Notes: generated by a model not told the origin, from the letters alone. Shown: positions 17,930 through 26,802, numbered from the stretch's first letter. The stretch: 64,000 nt of DNA from Pseudomonadota bacterium (GCA_023451825.1 JAEXYA010000034.1:1-64000), one strand, 5' to 3'. Program-made: numbers and translations.

Positions 17930-17943
17930 GCCTGTATACAGGC
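17930..17943. promoter_or_regulatory. Probable GntR/FCD operator before vanA
   Basis: Perfect 14-base palindrome GCCTGTATACAGGC, 32 bases upstream of the vanA start. The GTATAC core fits the GT-N-AC half-site pattern of FadR-subfamily GntR regulators, and the operon encodes such a regulator. Confidence 0.65.
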
Positions 17944-18033
17944 AGGCAATTTAGACGGAGGATAACGCTGGTTTCGGTACGATTGAAAGCGATAATGTAT
18001 AGAAGAATCGCTAGATTAGACTTTTCTGGTACT

Positions 18034-18060
18034 AAAAAACCGCCCAGGAGGGCGGTTTTT
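18034..18060. terminator. Bidirectional intrinsic terminator
   Basis: AAAAACCGCCC / GGGCGGTTTTT stem with a 4-base AGGA loop, with an A tract on one side and a T tract on the other. It ends the minus-strand moxR gene (stop at 18082). Confidence 0.85.
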
Positions 18061-18081
18061 CGGTCGGCTTGTATGCCGTGA

Positions 18082-18924
18082 TCAGACTTCGCGGCGATTC
18101 AGGAAGGCAAGGCGCTCGAACAGGTGCACGTCCTGCTCGTTCTTGAGCAGTGCGCCATGCAGCGGCGGGATCAGCTTCCGCGGGTCGCGTTCGCGCAGTT
18201 GTTCCGGCGACATGTCCTCGTTGACCAGCAGTTTCAGCCAGTCGAGCAGCTCCGAGGTCGACGGTTTCTTTTTGAGACCCGGCACATCGCGCACCTCGAA
18301 GAAGATGCGCATCGCTTCGGCGACCAGGCGCTGCTTGATGCCGGGGAAATGGACTTCGACGATCTGGTTCATCGTCTCCATTTCGGGGAACTTGATGTAG
18401 TGGAAGAAGCAGCGGCGCAGGAAGGCGTCCGGCAATTCCTTCTCATTGTTCGAGGTGATGATCACCACCGGGCGCTTGGCGGCCTTGATGGTCTCGCCGG
18501 TCTCGTAGACATGGAATTCCATGCGGTCGAGTTCGAGCAGAAGATCGTTCGGGAATTCGATATCGGCCTTGTCAATCTCGTCGATCAGCAGCACCGGCCG
18601 TTCGGCGTGGGTGAAGGCTTCCCACAATTTGCCGCGCTTGATGTAGTTGGCGATGTCGGAGACGCGGGGATCGCCGAGCTGGCTGTCGCGCAAACGGGAC
18701 ACCGCGTCGTATTCGTACAGGCCCTGCTGCGCCTTGGTGGTGGACTTGATATGCCAGGTCAACAGCGGCGAGCCGAGCGCTTTGGCGACTTCCTCGGCCA
18801 GCACGGTCTTGCCGGTGCCGGGCTCACCCTTCACCAGCAGCGGGCGCTCGAGCACGATGGCGGCATTGACGGCGACCTTGAGGTCATCGGTGGCGACGTA
18901 GTCCTTGGTACCGGTAAATTTCAT
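18082..18924 (-). CDS. MoxR-type AAA+ ATPase
   Basis: A 280-residue MoxR/CoxD-like AAA+ chaperone ATPase. Walker A GEPGTGKT is at residues about 33-40, Walker B LLIDEIDKAD near 107-116, and sensor 1 IITSNNEKELPDAFLRR near 147-163. MoxR proteins work with a VWA-domain partner to activate or insert cofactors into metalloenzymes. The CoxE-like VWA gene at 21588 is the likely partner, though it is on the opposite strand and separated by two other genes. ATG 18924 gives the family's normal N-terminus; a few upstream codons are open but carry no domain. Confidence 0.9.
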   Translation of the reverse strand: MKFTGTKDYVATDDLKVAVNAAIVLERPLLVKGEPGTGKTVLAEEVAKALGSPLLTWHIKSTTKAQQGLYEYDAVSRLRDSQLGDPRVSDIANYIKRGKLWEAFTHAERPVLLIDEIDKADIEFPNDLLLELDRMEFHVYETGETIKAAKRPVVIITSNNEKELPDAFLRRCFFHYIKFPEMETMNQIVEVHFPGIKQRLVAEAMRIFFEVRDVPGLKKKPSTSELLDWLKLLVNEDMSPEQLRERDPRKLIPPLHGALLKNEQDVHLFERLAFLNRREV

Positions 18925-18999
18925 GAGCACTCTTGCCTTGTTGTTCTTGTCGCGCAAAGGCGCGTTGCAATGGGGGAGGTCGCAGGATGAGGGATGCGC

Positions 19000-19242
19000 C
19001 TAGCGCCTGATCAGCGAAAGGATGACCAGCACGATGACGGCGCCGACGGTGGCATCGAGGATCGAGCCAAGCGTGCCCGTGGCCAACGTGACATTCAGTT
19101 TTGGCAGCAGCCAGCCGGCGACCAGCGCGCCGATGATGCCGACCACGATATTGCCGATCAGGCCGAAGCCCGCGCCGCGCACGATCAGTCCGGCAAGCCA
19201 GCCGGCAATGGCGCCGATCAGCAGCGCAGCAAGAATACTCAT
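19000..19242 (-). CDS. GlsB/YeaQ/YmgE family stress membrane protein
   Basis: An 80-residue inner-membrane protein with three hydrophobic segments. Its glycine motifs are the family pattern: GAIAGWLAGLIVRGAGFGLIGNI at the start and a central GIIGALVAGWLLP. It is also called transglycosylase-associated protein, though no enzymatic role is established. ATG 19242 follows AAAGGATGGCTAA. Family members are often stress-induced; I found no EcfG-type promoter directly upstream. Confidence 0.9.
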   Translation of the reverse strand: MSILAALLIGAIAGWLAGLIVRGAGFGLIGNIVVGIIGALVAGWLLPKLNVTLATGTLGSILDATVGAVIVLVILSLIRR

Positions 19243-19368
19243 TTAGCCATCCTTTAGGTGCCGGCATGACGCCGCGCATCGGATGGAAGTTTAATTGAAT
19301 TATCGGGCAGGTCCAGCCGGCGTGTCCGGGTCGGCAAGACACGTAAATGCCATCACACGGAACGGCGG

Positions 19369-21324
19369 TCAGCCGTGCTGGCTGAACCCTGCGCTGAAAT
19401 AATCCTGCTCCAGCGCGGCATGGGCGACAACGTTGTCGCGGCCGCGCCGCTTGGCCTCATAAAGTGCCAGATCAGCTTCGCCGAGCAACACGGCTTCGTT
19501 GGCTGTCTGGGCGTTGCGGCTGGCGACGCCGATGCTGATGGAGAGATATCCGCGCGCGGCCGCCGTATTCGGAATTTCCAGCGCACGCACGCGTAGACGT
19601 ACGGCCTCGGCGATGGTCATGGCATCGGCCTCGGTGACGTCCGGCAGGATGATTGCGAATTCCTCCCCGCCATAACGTGCGGCGAGCGCGTTCGTATTGA
19701 TCGTGGCGTCAGCCAGTACCGAGGCCACGCGCTTTAGACAGAAATCGCCGGCCTGGTGTCCCATCGTGTCATTGTAGCCCTTGAAGTGATCGATATCGAT
19801 CAGCAGCACAGCTAGTTTCTCGTCCTGCGCGAAAGCACGGCCGAGGAAGCCATCGAGCGTGCGGCGATTGGCGAGACCGGTGAGGCCGTCGATCGTCGCG
19901 AGTTCGGCGAGGCGGGCGTTCAGTGCGGTGAGCTCATCCTGCATCAGCTTGCGCTGGGTGACATCGCGCAGCACGCCGACGATCTCGATCCGTTCGTCGG
20001 CGTCTTCGGCGCGCTCGGCGTGTTTGAAGTTGATTTCGACCCAGGCGATCGACTTGTCGTCGCGATAGGTTCGGAACACGACATTCTGGGTCGCGGACGA
20101 GTCCGTCAGTTTTGCGTTCGCCGAACGCACTGCGGAGACGTCGTCGGGATGCACGAGCTCGAGACAGGAGCGGCCGATCAGTTCGGCAGGATCGAGGCCG
20201 AGCACGAATGCGACGGAGTGCGAGACGTAGAGAAAGTTGCCGGAGCGATCGAGCAGGATCACGACGTCGGCGATGTTGTCGGCCAGCAGGCGATAGCGCG
20301 ACTCCCGCTCGCGCAGCGCATTTTCCATGTTTATGCGAAATCGGAACTGGGTCGATAGCAGCGAGGCGAGCAGGATCACGCTGCACATAAGCGCGGCGGC
20401 GACCGCAATGTCCGAGCGCAGATTGTTCCGCCAGTCGGCCAGCACCCTTTTTTCGGGGACCGCGACCGTGACGATGACTGGATAAGTGGTGCTCTGCTCG
20501 TAGCCGAAATATTTGGTGACGCCGTCGAATGGCGAAGTCACGCGATAGAAGCCGCTCCGCGCTTCTTTCAACTTGTTCTGGAACAGTTGCGTGCCCGACA
20601 GGTCCTTGCCGACATCGAGCGACGGCCAATGCGCCAGCACGATGCCGTCATTGCGGATCAGGCTGATGCCGGCCTGATCGCCCAGGTCGAAGCTCTTGAA
20701 CACGTCGTTGAAATAATCGCTGGCGATGGCTGCGACCAGCACGCCGTTGAAGCTGCCATCCTGATTGGTAAGGCGCCGGCTCAGCAGGATCGTGGTCTGT
20801 CCGGTCAGGCGCGACACCAATGGATCGTTGACGCGCAGGCCGGGGTCGTCATTCTCGCGATGATAGCTGAAATAGCTGCGGTCGGAATTATTGTGCAGCG
20901 GCGTTTTTGGCAGCGACGAGTATCGCCATTCGCCGGTCGCATCGAGTACGCCGAATTCGCGAATTTGAGGCAGGGCCTTGGTGGTGTTGACGAGGAACTG
21001 GTTGAACCGATCCGGGCGTGGATTTTGATATTTCAGCAGATCGACCATGCCGGTCATGGCGACGTCGGCAGCCTGAAACGTATGTGATGCCTGTTCCTGC
21101 AGCGAGTGGGCGAGGTTGCGGATATCGACTTCACTCTGCTGCAGGGCGCTGCGCCTGTTGTCGATGGTCTTCCAGAGAACGAGGCCGAGCACGCATGCGC
21201 TCATCGCCAGCACGAACACCGCGACGATCACGCCGGGCGCTGAGAGCCTGCTTGGAGAACTCGTCGTCGATGTCTTCGCTGCGGCCATGCGTGCTGCATT
21301 CGCTACAATGTCGGGCCCGAGCAT
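19369..21324 (-). CDS. Membrane-bound sensor diguanylate cyclase (PDC-PAS-GGDEF)
   Basis: About 651 residues. A first transmembrane helix near residues 30-52 is followed by a periplasmic PDC/Cache-like sensor of about 240 residues, a second helix near 308-330, a PAS domain (about 350-465) and a C-terminal GGDEF domain. The active-site loop is YGGEEF at about 551-556, so cyclic-di-GMP synthesis is expected. The RxxD inhibitory site that normally precedes it is replaced by NTNA, suggesting no product inhibition. The start is uncertain: ATG 21324 is used; ATG 21288 or a more upstream start at 21375 are possible. It sits between moxR and its VWA partner without an obvious link. Confidence 0.88.
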   Translation of the reverse strand: MLGPDIVANAARMAAAKTSTTSSPSRLSAPGVIVAVFVLAMSACVLGLVLWKTIDNRRSALQQSEVDIRNLAHSLQEQASHTFQAADVAMTGMVDLLKYQNPRPDRFNQFLVNTTKALPQIREFGVLDATGEWRYSSLPKTPLHNNSDRSYFSYHRENDDPGLRVNDPLVSRLTGQTTILLSRRLTNQDGSFNGVLVAAIASDYFNDVFKSFDLGDQAGISLIRNDGIVLAHWPSLDVGKDLSGTQLFQNKLKEARSGFYRVTSPFDGVTKYFGYEQSTTYPVIVTVAVPEKRVLADWRNNLRSDIAVAAALMCSVILLASLLSTQFRFRINMENALRERESRYRLLADNIADVVILLDRSGNFLYVSHSVAFVLGLDPAELIGRSCLELVHPDDVSAVRSANAKLTDSSATQNVVFRTYRDDKSIAWVEINFKHAERAEDADERIEIVGVLRDVTQRKLMQDELTALNARLAELATIDGLTGLANRRTLDGFLGRAFAQDEKLAVLLIDIDHFKGYNDTMGHQAGDFCLKRVASVLADATINTNALAARYGGEEFAIILPDVTEADAMTIAEAVRLRVRALEIPNTAAARGYLSISIGVASRNAQTANEAVLLGEADLALYEAKRRGRDNVVAHAALEQDYFSAGFSQHG

Positions 21325-21587
21325 GGTCCGAGTTGCTTTCACACTAGCTAAGAAACAGCAGTCTAGGCGTGACACTCTCTCATGTGGTTACTGTCGCCAG
21401 AAGAGTTGAAACAAATACCTGCAATCGCAGCGATCGTCACTTCACCATCCCGTTCAGCGGAATTCGATTTGGTCCTTGAGCCGTCTGGTGAATTTCCCGG
21501 GTGCTGGGGAGGAGGCCACTGCCGGCCGCGCAACTATCTACCGCATGAACCCTTGACGGACGCCGGGGCTCGGGCAATCTGTCAATC

Positions 21588-22769
21588 ATGTTCCTGCAAT
21601 TTTTCACGTCACTGCGCGATGCGCAGGTTCCGGTCACGCTGCGTGAGTATCTCACGCTGATGGAAGCGCTCGACGCCAATCTGGCGGATCAGTCGGTGGA
21701 GAATTTCTATTATCTCTCCCGCGCCGCCTTGGTCAAAGATGAGCGCAATCTCGACAAGTTCGACCGGGTGTTCGGCTCGACCTTCAAGGGTCTCGAAAAC
21801 CTGCTCGACGCCATGGAGAAGGCGGAGATCCCGGAAGAATGGCTGCGCAAGCTGGCCGAAAAATATCTGACGGACGAAGAGAAGCAGCAGATCGAGGCCA
21901 TGGGCTGGGACAAGCTCATGGAGACGCTGAAGAAGCGCCTCGAAGAACAGAAGGAACGCCACCAGGGCGGCAGCAAGTGGATCGGCACCGCCGGCACCTC
22001 GCCCTTCGGCGCCCAGGGCTACAATCCTGAGGGCATCCGCATCGGCCAGGAGAAGAGCCGTAACCAGCGCGCCGTGAAGGTGTGGGACAAGCGCGAGTTC
22101 AAGGATCTCGACGGCAATGTCGAGCTCGGCATCCGTAACATCAAGGTGGCGCTGCGGCGGCTGCGCAAATTCGCCCGCACCGGTTCTGCTGACGAGCTAG
22201 ATCTCGACACAACGATCCGCGAGACCGCCAATCACGGCTATCTCGATGTGCATATGCGGCCGGAGCGGCGCAATGCGGTGAAGGTGCTGGTGTTCTTCGA
22301 TATCGGCGGCTCCATGGATTCGCATATCGAGCAGGTCGAGGAATTGTTCTCGGCCGCCAAGAGCGAGTTCAAGCACATGGAGTATTTCTACTTCCACAAC
22401 TGCCTCTATGAGGGCGTTTGGAAGCAGAACAAACGGCGCTTCACGGATCGCACGCCGACCTGGGACGTGCTGCATAAATATGCCCATGACTACAAGGTCG
22501 TGTTCGTCGGCGATGCGTCGATGTCGCCTTATGAGATCATGGTGCCGGGCGGCTCGGTCGAGCATGTCAATGAAGAGGCCGGCTCGGTCTGGCTCGAGCG
22601 CGTGACGCAGACTTATCCGAACACGGTATGGCTCAATCCGGTGGCGCAGCGGCACTGGGATTATTCGGAATCGACGACGATCATTCGCCGTCTGCTGTCC
22701 GAACGGATGTATCCGCTGACCATCGAGGGCCTGGAAGGCGCGATGAAGGAATTGGTGAGGAAAGCATGA
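21588..22769 (+). CDS. CoxE-like VWA-domain protein
   Basis: A 393-residue protein of the CoxE/DUF444-like VWA family, cytoplasmic partners of MoxR ATPases in metalloenzyme maturation such as CO dehydrogenase. The N-terminal half is helical and charged; the VWA domain starts near residue 225 and carries the MIDAS motif as DIGGSMDSH (about 239-247), with downstream FVGDASMSPYE supplying the second metal loop. The stop overlaps the start of the rhodanese gene (ATGA), so the two are co-translated. Its MoxR partner is encoded at 18082. No CO dehydrogenase genes are in the window. Confidence 0.87.
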   Translation: MFLQFFTSLRDAQVPVTLREYLTLMEALDANLADQSVENFYYLSRAALVKDERNLDKFDRVFGSTFKGLENLLDAMEKAEIPEEWLRKLAEKYLTDEEKQQIEAMGWDKLMETLKKRLEEQKERHQGGSKWIGTAGTSPFGAQGYNPEGIRIGQEKSRNQRAVKVWDKREFKDLDGNVELGIRNIKVALRRLRKFARTGSADELDLDTTIRETANHGYLDVHMRPERRNAVKVLVFFDIGGSMDSHIEQVEELFSAAKSEFKHMEYFYFHNCLYEGVWKQNKRRFTDRTPTWDVLHKYAHDYKVVFVGDASMSPYEIMVPGGSVEHVNEEAGSVWLERVTQTYPNTVWLNPVAQRHWDYSESTTIIRRLLSERMYPLTIEGLEGAMKELVRKA

Positions 22770-23182
22770 CCCAGACGATTACCCGCGGCTACAAAGCGCT
22801 GCTCGACGAAGCCAATGCGCAGATCGAGACCATGAGCGTCGAGGACGTGATCAAGGCGGCGCAAAGCCCCGATGTCGTGATCGTTGATATCCGCGATCCC
22901 CGTGAGATCGAGCGCGAAGGCAAAATCCCGGGCTCGTTCTCCTGCACGCGTGGCATGCTGGAATTCTGGATTGATCCGGAGAGCCCCTATGGCAAGCCGA
23001 TCTTCCAGGAAGATAAGAAGTTCATCTTCCATTGTGCATCGGGCTGGCGTTCGGCGCTTGCGGCCAAGACAGCGGCGGATATGGGGCTAAAGCCGGTCGC
23101 GCATCTCGGCGGCGGCTTCACGGCCTGGCGCAATGCCGGTGGTGCGGTCGAGAAGGTCGAACCGAAGGCGCCGAAGGGCTGA
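22766..23182 (+). CDS. Single-domain rhodanese-like sulfurtransferase
   Basis: A 138-residue rhodanese-fold protein. The CH2-type entrance is VVIVDIRDPREIEREGKIPGS (about residues 36-56) and the active-site loop is HCASGWRS with the catalytic cysteine near residue 93. It would transfer sulfane sulfur to a thiol or protein acceptor in the cytoplasm. The ATG overlaps the stop of the VWA gene by four bases, so a link to cofactor maturation with MoxR/CoxE is plausible. The WIDPESPYGKP insert is typical of alphaproteobacterial members of this type. Confidence 0.88.
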   Translation: MTQTITRGYKALLDEANAQIETMSVEDVIKAAQSPDVVIVDIRDPREIEREGKIPGSFSCTRGMLEFWIDPESPYGKPIFQEDKKFIFHCASGWRSALAAKTAADMGLKPVAHLGGGFTAWRNAGGAVEKVEPKAPKG

Positions 23183-23207
23183 ACGGCCCCTGGCTCATCA
23201 CGATCAT

Positions 23208-23295
23208 TCGTCATGCCCGGCCTTGTGCCGGGCATCGTCGTCTTACAGACTGTGGTGCGAGGCGTGGATGGCCGGGACGAGCCCGGCCATGACGG
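23208..23295. repeat. Dispersed hairpin repeat (family F)
   Basis: Inverted repeat with CGTCATGCCCGGC and a nested TTGTGCCGGGCATC on the left, and GCCGGGACGAGCCCGGCCATGACGG on the right (given here only as overall pattern). It lies between the two sulfurtransferase genes. Confidence 0.7.
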
Positions 23296-23317
23296 CGTTC
23301 TGACAAAGGCATCCGAC

Positions 23318-24172
23318 ATGACCAATACCGATCCGCTCGTTTCCACCGAATGGCTCGCCGCCCGTCTCGGCGATCCCAAGGTCAAGGTCGTGGACGCATC
23401 CTTCAAGATGCCAGGCATCCTGCCGCCACCCGTCGACGACTATATCGCCGCCCACATTCTTGGTGCGGTGTTCTTCGATGTCGATGCGGTGTCGGATCAT
23501 GCCGTCGACCTGCCGCATATGTATCCGAGCGCCGAGCAGTTCGCGCGCGATGTCGGCGCGCTCGGGATCTCGTCGGATGACACCGTGGTGGTCTACGACA
23601 ATGGCGGCTGGATGGCGTCGGCCCGCGTGTGGTGGATGTTTCTCTCGTTCGGTCACGAGAATGTCCGCATTCTGGAAGGCGGATTGAAGAAGTGGCGAGC
23701 TGAAGGGCGCCCGGTGGATGCCGAGAAGGTGTCGCCGCAGCCCGGCAAGTTCACCGCCAAATTCGATCCGTCCTATGTGCGCAGCAAGACGCAGCTCGTC
23801 GCCAATCTTGACAGCCGTGCGGAGCAGCTCGTCGATGCGCGTGCCGCCAATCGCTTTGAAGGCAGCGTCGCCGAGCCTCGGCCCGGTCTGCGATCCGGCC
23901 ACATCCCCGGCAGCCGCAGCCTGCCTTACAGCGAACTGGTCGATGCCGCGACCGGCACCATGAAGCCGCTCGACGAGCTAAGAAAGGCATTCGACAAATC
24001 CGGCCTCGATATCGACAAGCCGGTCGTCACCACCTGCGGCTCCGGCGTCTCCGCTGCCGTGATCACGCTCGCGCTGTACCGCCTGGGCGTGCGCGGCTCC
24101 GCGCTTTACGATGGCTCGTGGTCGGAATGGGGCCTGCAGAACGGACCGCCGGTCGCGACCGGCCCAGCCTAG
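23318..24172 (+). CDS. sseA: 3-mercaptopyruvate sulfurtransferase-type tandem rhodanese
   Basis: A 284-residue two-domain rhodanese. The N-terminal domain is the inactive, structural type (VVVYDNGGWMASARVWW in place of a cysteine loop). The C-terminal active loop is CGSGVSA, the signature of 3-mercaptopyruvate sulfurtransferase rather than of thiosulfate sulfurtransferase (which has CRKG). It would move sulfur from 3-mercaptopyruvate to cyanide, thiols or thioredoxin in the cytoplasm. ATG 23318 was chosen because the upstream part of the frame runs through a repeat. A second sulfurtransferase gene lies directly upstream. Confidence 0.9.
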   Translation: MTNTDPLVSTEWLAARLGDPKVKVVDASFKMPGILPPPVDDYIAAHILGAVFFDVDAVSDHAVDLPHMYPSAEQFARDVGALGISSDDTVVVYDNGGWMASARVWWMFLSFGHENVRILEGGLKKWRAEGRPVDAEKVSPQPGKFTAKFDPSYVRSKTQLVANLDSRAEQLVDARAANRFEGSVAEPRPGLRSGHIPGSRSLPYSELVDAATGTMKPLDELRKAFDKSGLDIDKPVVTTCGSGVSAAVITLALYRLGVRGSALYDGSWSEWGLQNGPPVATGPA

Positions 24173-24185
24173 TCAGCGCGTGTTC

Positions 24186-24268
24186 TGTAGGGTGGGCAAA
24201 TGAGCGCAGCGACGTTCCTACCATCAAGTGCGGGGCCGGTAGAGATGGGCACGCTGCGCTTTGCCCAC
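24186..24268. repeat. Dispersed repeat family A, copy 2
   Basis: TGTAGGGTGGGCAAATGAGCG on the left pairs with GCTGCGCTTTGCCCACT on the right. It is more degenerate than the copies at 11431 and 56962. Confidence 0.7.
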
Positions 24269-24284
24269 TCGGCATGCTCAAACA

Positions 24285-25061
24285 CTAGCGTAGCTGCGAC
24301 AGTCCAAACGGATCCTGTTGCTGCTGCGCGACCGGCACGGCAGCCGGCGCGATGCGTTCAGCCACGCGCCGCTTCTTGACGGCTGGCTTCTTCACCACCT
24401 TTTTCGCGGGCTTGGCCTTGGCCGGCTCGGCAGTCGGACGCGAATTCGGCAGCGGCACCGGCTCGGTATTGATCGGTGGGCCGCCCAGCACGGCCACCTT
24501 GCTCGACGACAGCTTCGCGTCTTCTGCCGTGAGCGTTGCCGTCGGCAATTCCATGATCATTGCCGTCGGCAGCGAAATGCTGCCCGTTGTCTCCGGAGCG
24601 GGCGCTGCTTGCGGTGCGGGGGGCGCTGGTTCTTCAATCGCGACGGGAGCGACGGCGACGATCGTTGCCGGCTCGCTTGGCGCAACGGGGGACGCTTCGA
24701 CGATCGCGGGCTTCTCCGGCTCCGCAGCCGGCACCACGGCGGCAGCGGAGATCGTTTCCAGCTCGGGTTCGACGGCAGCTTCGGTCGGTTCAACCGAGGG
24801 GACCGGCTCGCTGATCTGCAGAGCCGGAGAGGGCGCCGGCTCGGTAACTTCCAAGGCACGGGGTTCCAGCCGCAGCATCGCCAGCGTCGGGGCCGTTTCA
24901 GGCTGCTGGTTAAAAACGGGCGTCGGCGGGGCGCGGCGGTTGGGCAGGCTGGCAAACTCCTCATGAGCGCTGCGCAGCAGCGCAGCGGCGCCCATGCCGA
25001 AGATGACCAGGGAGACCGCGAGGACGACGGCGGCGCACACGAAACGAATGCCGGGGAGCAT
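24285..25061 (-). CDS. Membrane-anchored Ala/Pro/Glu-rich hypothetical protein
   Basis: A 258-residue protein that I cannot assign to a family. Residues about 6-28 form one hydrophobic helix (FVCAAVVLAVSLVIFGMGAA). The rest is low-complexity: a long Ala/Pro/Glu/Val segment (residues 60-170), a short ordered-looking LPTATLTAEDAKLSSSKVAVLGG block, and a basic tail (KAKPAKKVVKKPAVKKRR, residues about 220-240). The ATG at 25061 is preceded by GGCGGAAC; a longer frame adds 29 residues without a signal. The layout suggests an envelope-spanning or scaffold protein anchored in the inner membrane. Confidence 0.72.
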   Translation of the reverse strand: MLPGIRFVCAAVVLAVSLVIFGMGAAALLRSAHEEFASLPNRRAPPTPVFNQQPETAPTLAMLRLEPRALEVTEPAPSPALQISEPVPSVEPTEAAVEPELETISAAAVVPAAEPEKPAIVEASPVAPSEPATIVAVAPVAIEEPAPPAPQAAPAPETTGSISLPTAMIMELPTATLTAEDAKLSSSKVAVLGGPPINTEPVPLPNSRPTAEPAKAKPAKKVVKKPAVKKRRVAERIAPAAVPVAQQQQDPFGLSQLR

Positions 25062-25408
25062 GACTTCTGTTCCGCCTTCGCGATGCGCGAAGGCTTTCGA
25101 ACCAGGGGAACGCGGTGAGCACGCAGAAAGAACAACCCCGACGGACAATGCGAATCAGGGCCGATCAAACATACCGCAGCGCCTTGAGAACCGTTTGTTA
25201 AAAGATGCGCGGCAGAAACGAAGCGTGCTTACTGCGACGTTAAGGACCAGTGGTATGCGGCATGTTGGCCACGTTGGCACGCAATCGTGCGAATGTGACC
25301 GAAATGCGGGGCTTTTTCCCGGATTTGTCTTGAATGCGCCGTGATCCTGCGCGATCTGACCTTTCAACCACCCAATCCCATTTGCTGCTCGAAGCTTTGA
25401 CAAGGGCA
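25062..25408. other. Divergent intergenic region, no gene seen
   Basis: About 347 bases between the divergent genes at 24285 and 25409. I see no believable reading frame, repeat or strong hairpin. Both promoters should lie here, but no motif stands out enough to name. Confidence 0.5.
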
Positions 25409-26692
25409 ATGATGATCAAGCGTTTTCTGACGACGTTCGCGACCGTAGCTCTCAGCAGCGCCGCCGGGCTTTCGCTCGCCGCTGCTCAGGGATACCCGGC
25501 TTCGAACAGCGGCTATTCGATCCCCGCAGAGCCTGGCTATCAGGCTGGCGGTTATCCCGCCAATGCGCGCGGCAATGCCATGGATGCGATGCCCGATTTC
25601 GACGCGCTGGATGAGGATGACGCTCAGTCGCGCAATGGCCGTCCGCAGGGTGGTTTGTCCAGCCCGGGCTACGCCAATCAGGGGCCGGTCATGTCGCCGG
25701 ATGATCCGCGTTACGGCCGCCCGGCTCAGGCGCCGCGCACGGCGTACAATCCCGATCTTCCGCCCCCGTCGCCGCTGACCCCGCCGGCGGGCGCCGCCCC
25801 GCAATATTCCGACCGTGCTCTGCCGCAGGGCCCGGTGATGTCTCCGGACGATCCGCGCTACGGCCGTCCGATGCAGCAGCCGCAGACCTATTCCTATCGT
25901 GGCCCCGCAGACTCTTACCGTGGTCCCGCTGAGGCTGGCCCACGTCCGCCGGAGGGCGTCGGCGGCCAAGCCTATATCACTCAGCCCTATGGCGCTCAGC
26001 AAAGCGCGCCTGTCACCGGCTCGGTGCAGCCTGCTGACCAGAACATGGGCGCCAATGGTCGCTCGGTGATGGTCGCTTCATTGCCGCCGGAAGAACAGCC
26101 GGATGCCGGTCCTGTTCAGCTGCCGCCGAATCTGCGCCGTCAGGAAGTGAATTTCGTCACCAAGGAGCCGGCTGGCACCATCGTGGTCGATACGCCGAAC
26201 TACCACCTTTATTACGTGCTCGGTAACAACCGCGCGGTACGTTACGGCGTTCGCGTCGGCCGCGACGGTTTTACCTGGAACGGCGTCCAGAAGATTTCGC
26301 GCAAGGCCGAGTGGCCGGATTGGCATCCGCCGGCGGAAATGATCGAGCGCCAACCCTATCTGCCGCGCTTCATGGCCGGTGGCGAAGGTAATCCGATGGG
26401 TGCCCGCGCCATGTATCTCGGCTCGACCGTCTACCGCATCCATGGCACCAATCAGCCGTCGACCATCGGCAAGTCGGTGTCGTCGGGATGTATCGGCATG
26501 TTGAATGAAGATGTGTCCGATCTGTTCGAGCGCGCCAAAGTCGGCACCCGCGTGGTGGTGATGCCCGGCAAGCCGCCGGCAACGACGGCATCGGCTGCGC
26601 CCGTGCCGGGGCCGAGCGCGAATGCTGCGCCGCTGCCCGGAACGCAGCCGACGTCGATCCAGCCGCTGCCAGCGCCGGTCAACGTGCGCTGA
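25409..26692 (+). CDS. L,D-transpeptidase (YkuD/ErfK family), long form
   Basis: A 427-residue exported peptidoglycan cross-linking enzyme. A signal peptide covers residues 1-26 (LSLAAA-Q), a 200-residue Pro/Gly/Gln-rich linker contains the unit GPVMSPDDPRYGRP twice, and the YkuD domain occupies about 248-395. Catalytic histidine is in YRIHGTN and the cysteine in SSGCIGM. Family members usually have Arg after the Cys-Ile (GCIRM or GCIRL), but here it is Gly; the paralogue at 57053 keeps Arg. The start ATG 25409 or 25412 gives the signal peptide. A perfect terminator follows the gene. Confidence 0.9.
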   Translation: MMIKRFLTTFATVALSSAAGLSLAAAQGYPASNSGYSIPAEPGYQAGGYPANARGNAMDAMPDFDALDEDDAQSRNGRPQGGLSSPGYANQGPVMSPDDPRYGRPAQAPRTAYNPDLPPPSPLTPPAGAAPQYSDRALPQGPVMSPDDPRYGRPMQQPQTYSYRGPADSYRGPAEAGPRPPEGVGGQAYITQPYGAQQSAPVTGSVQPADQNMGANGRSVMVASLPPEEQPDAGPVQLPPNLRRQEVNFVTKEPAGTIVVDTPNYHLYYVLGNNRAVRYGVRVGRDGFTWNGVQKISRKAEWPDWHPPAEMIERQPYLPRFMAGGEGNPMGARAMYLGSTVYRIHGTNQPSTIGKSVSSGCIGMLNEDVSDLFERAKVGTRVVVMPGKPPATTASAAPVPGPSANAAPLPGTQPTSIQPLPAPVNVR

Positions 26693-26706
26693 TTTCAGTA
26701 AGCTTC

Positions 26707-26750
26707 AAACAAAATGGGCGCGACGTGAAAACGTCGCGCCCATTTTGTTT
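26707..26750. terminator. Perfect 20-bp stem terminator
   Basis: A 20-bp perfect stem (26707-26726 with 26731-26750) closed by a GAAA tetraloop, with AAACAAAATGGGCGCGACGT as its left arm. It lies 14 bases after the transpeptidase stop and would work for both strands. Confidence 0.9.
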
Positions 26751-26802
26751 CGCGCTTGGTGGATCGGTATCGCTGCGCTCAACCCATTCGACGGCTGCGA
26801 CC

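Noticed and set aside
23753..23901. Possible second active site in the N-terminal domain of the SseA-like protein
   Set aside because: The first rhodanese domain has no cysteine at the loop position (VYDNGGWMAS), so only the C-terminal CGSGVSA site is considered active.
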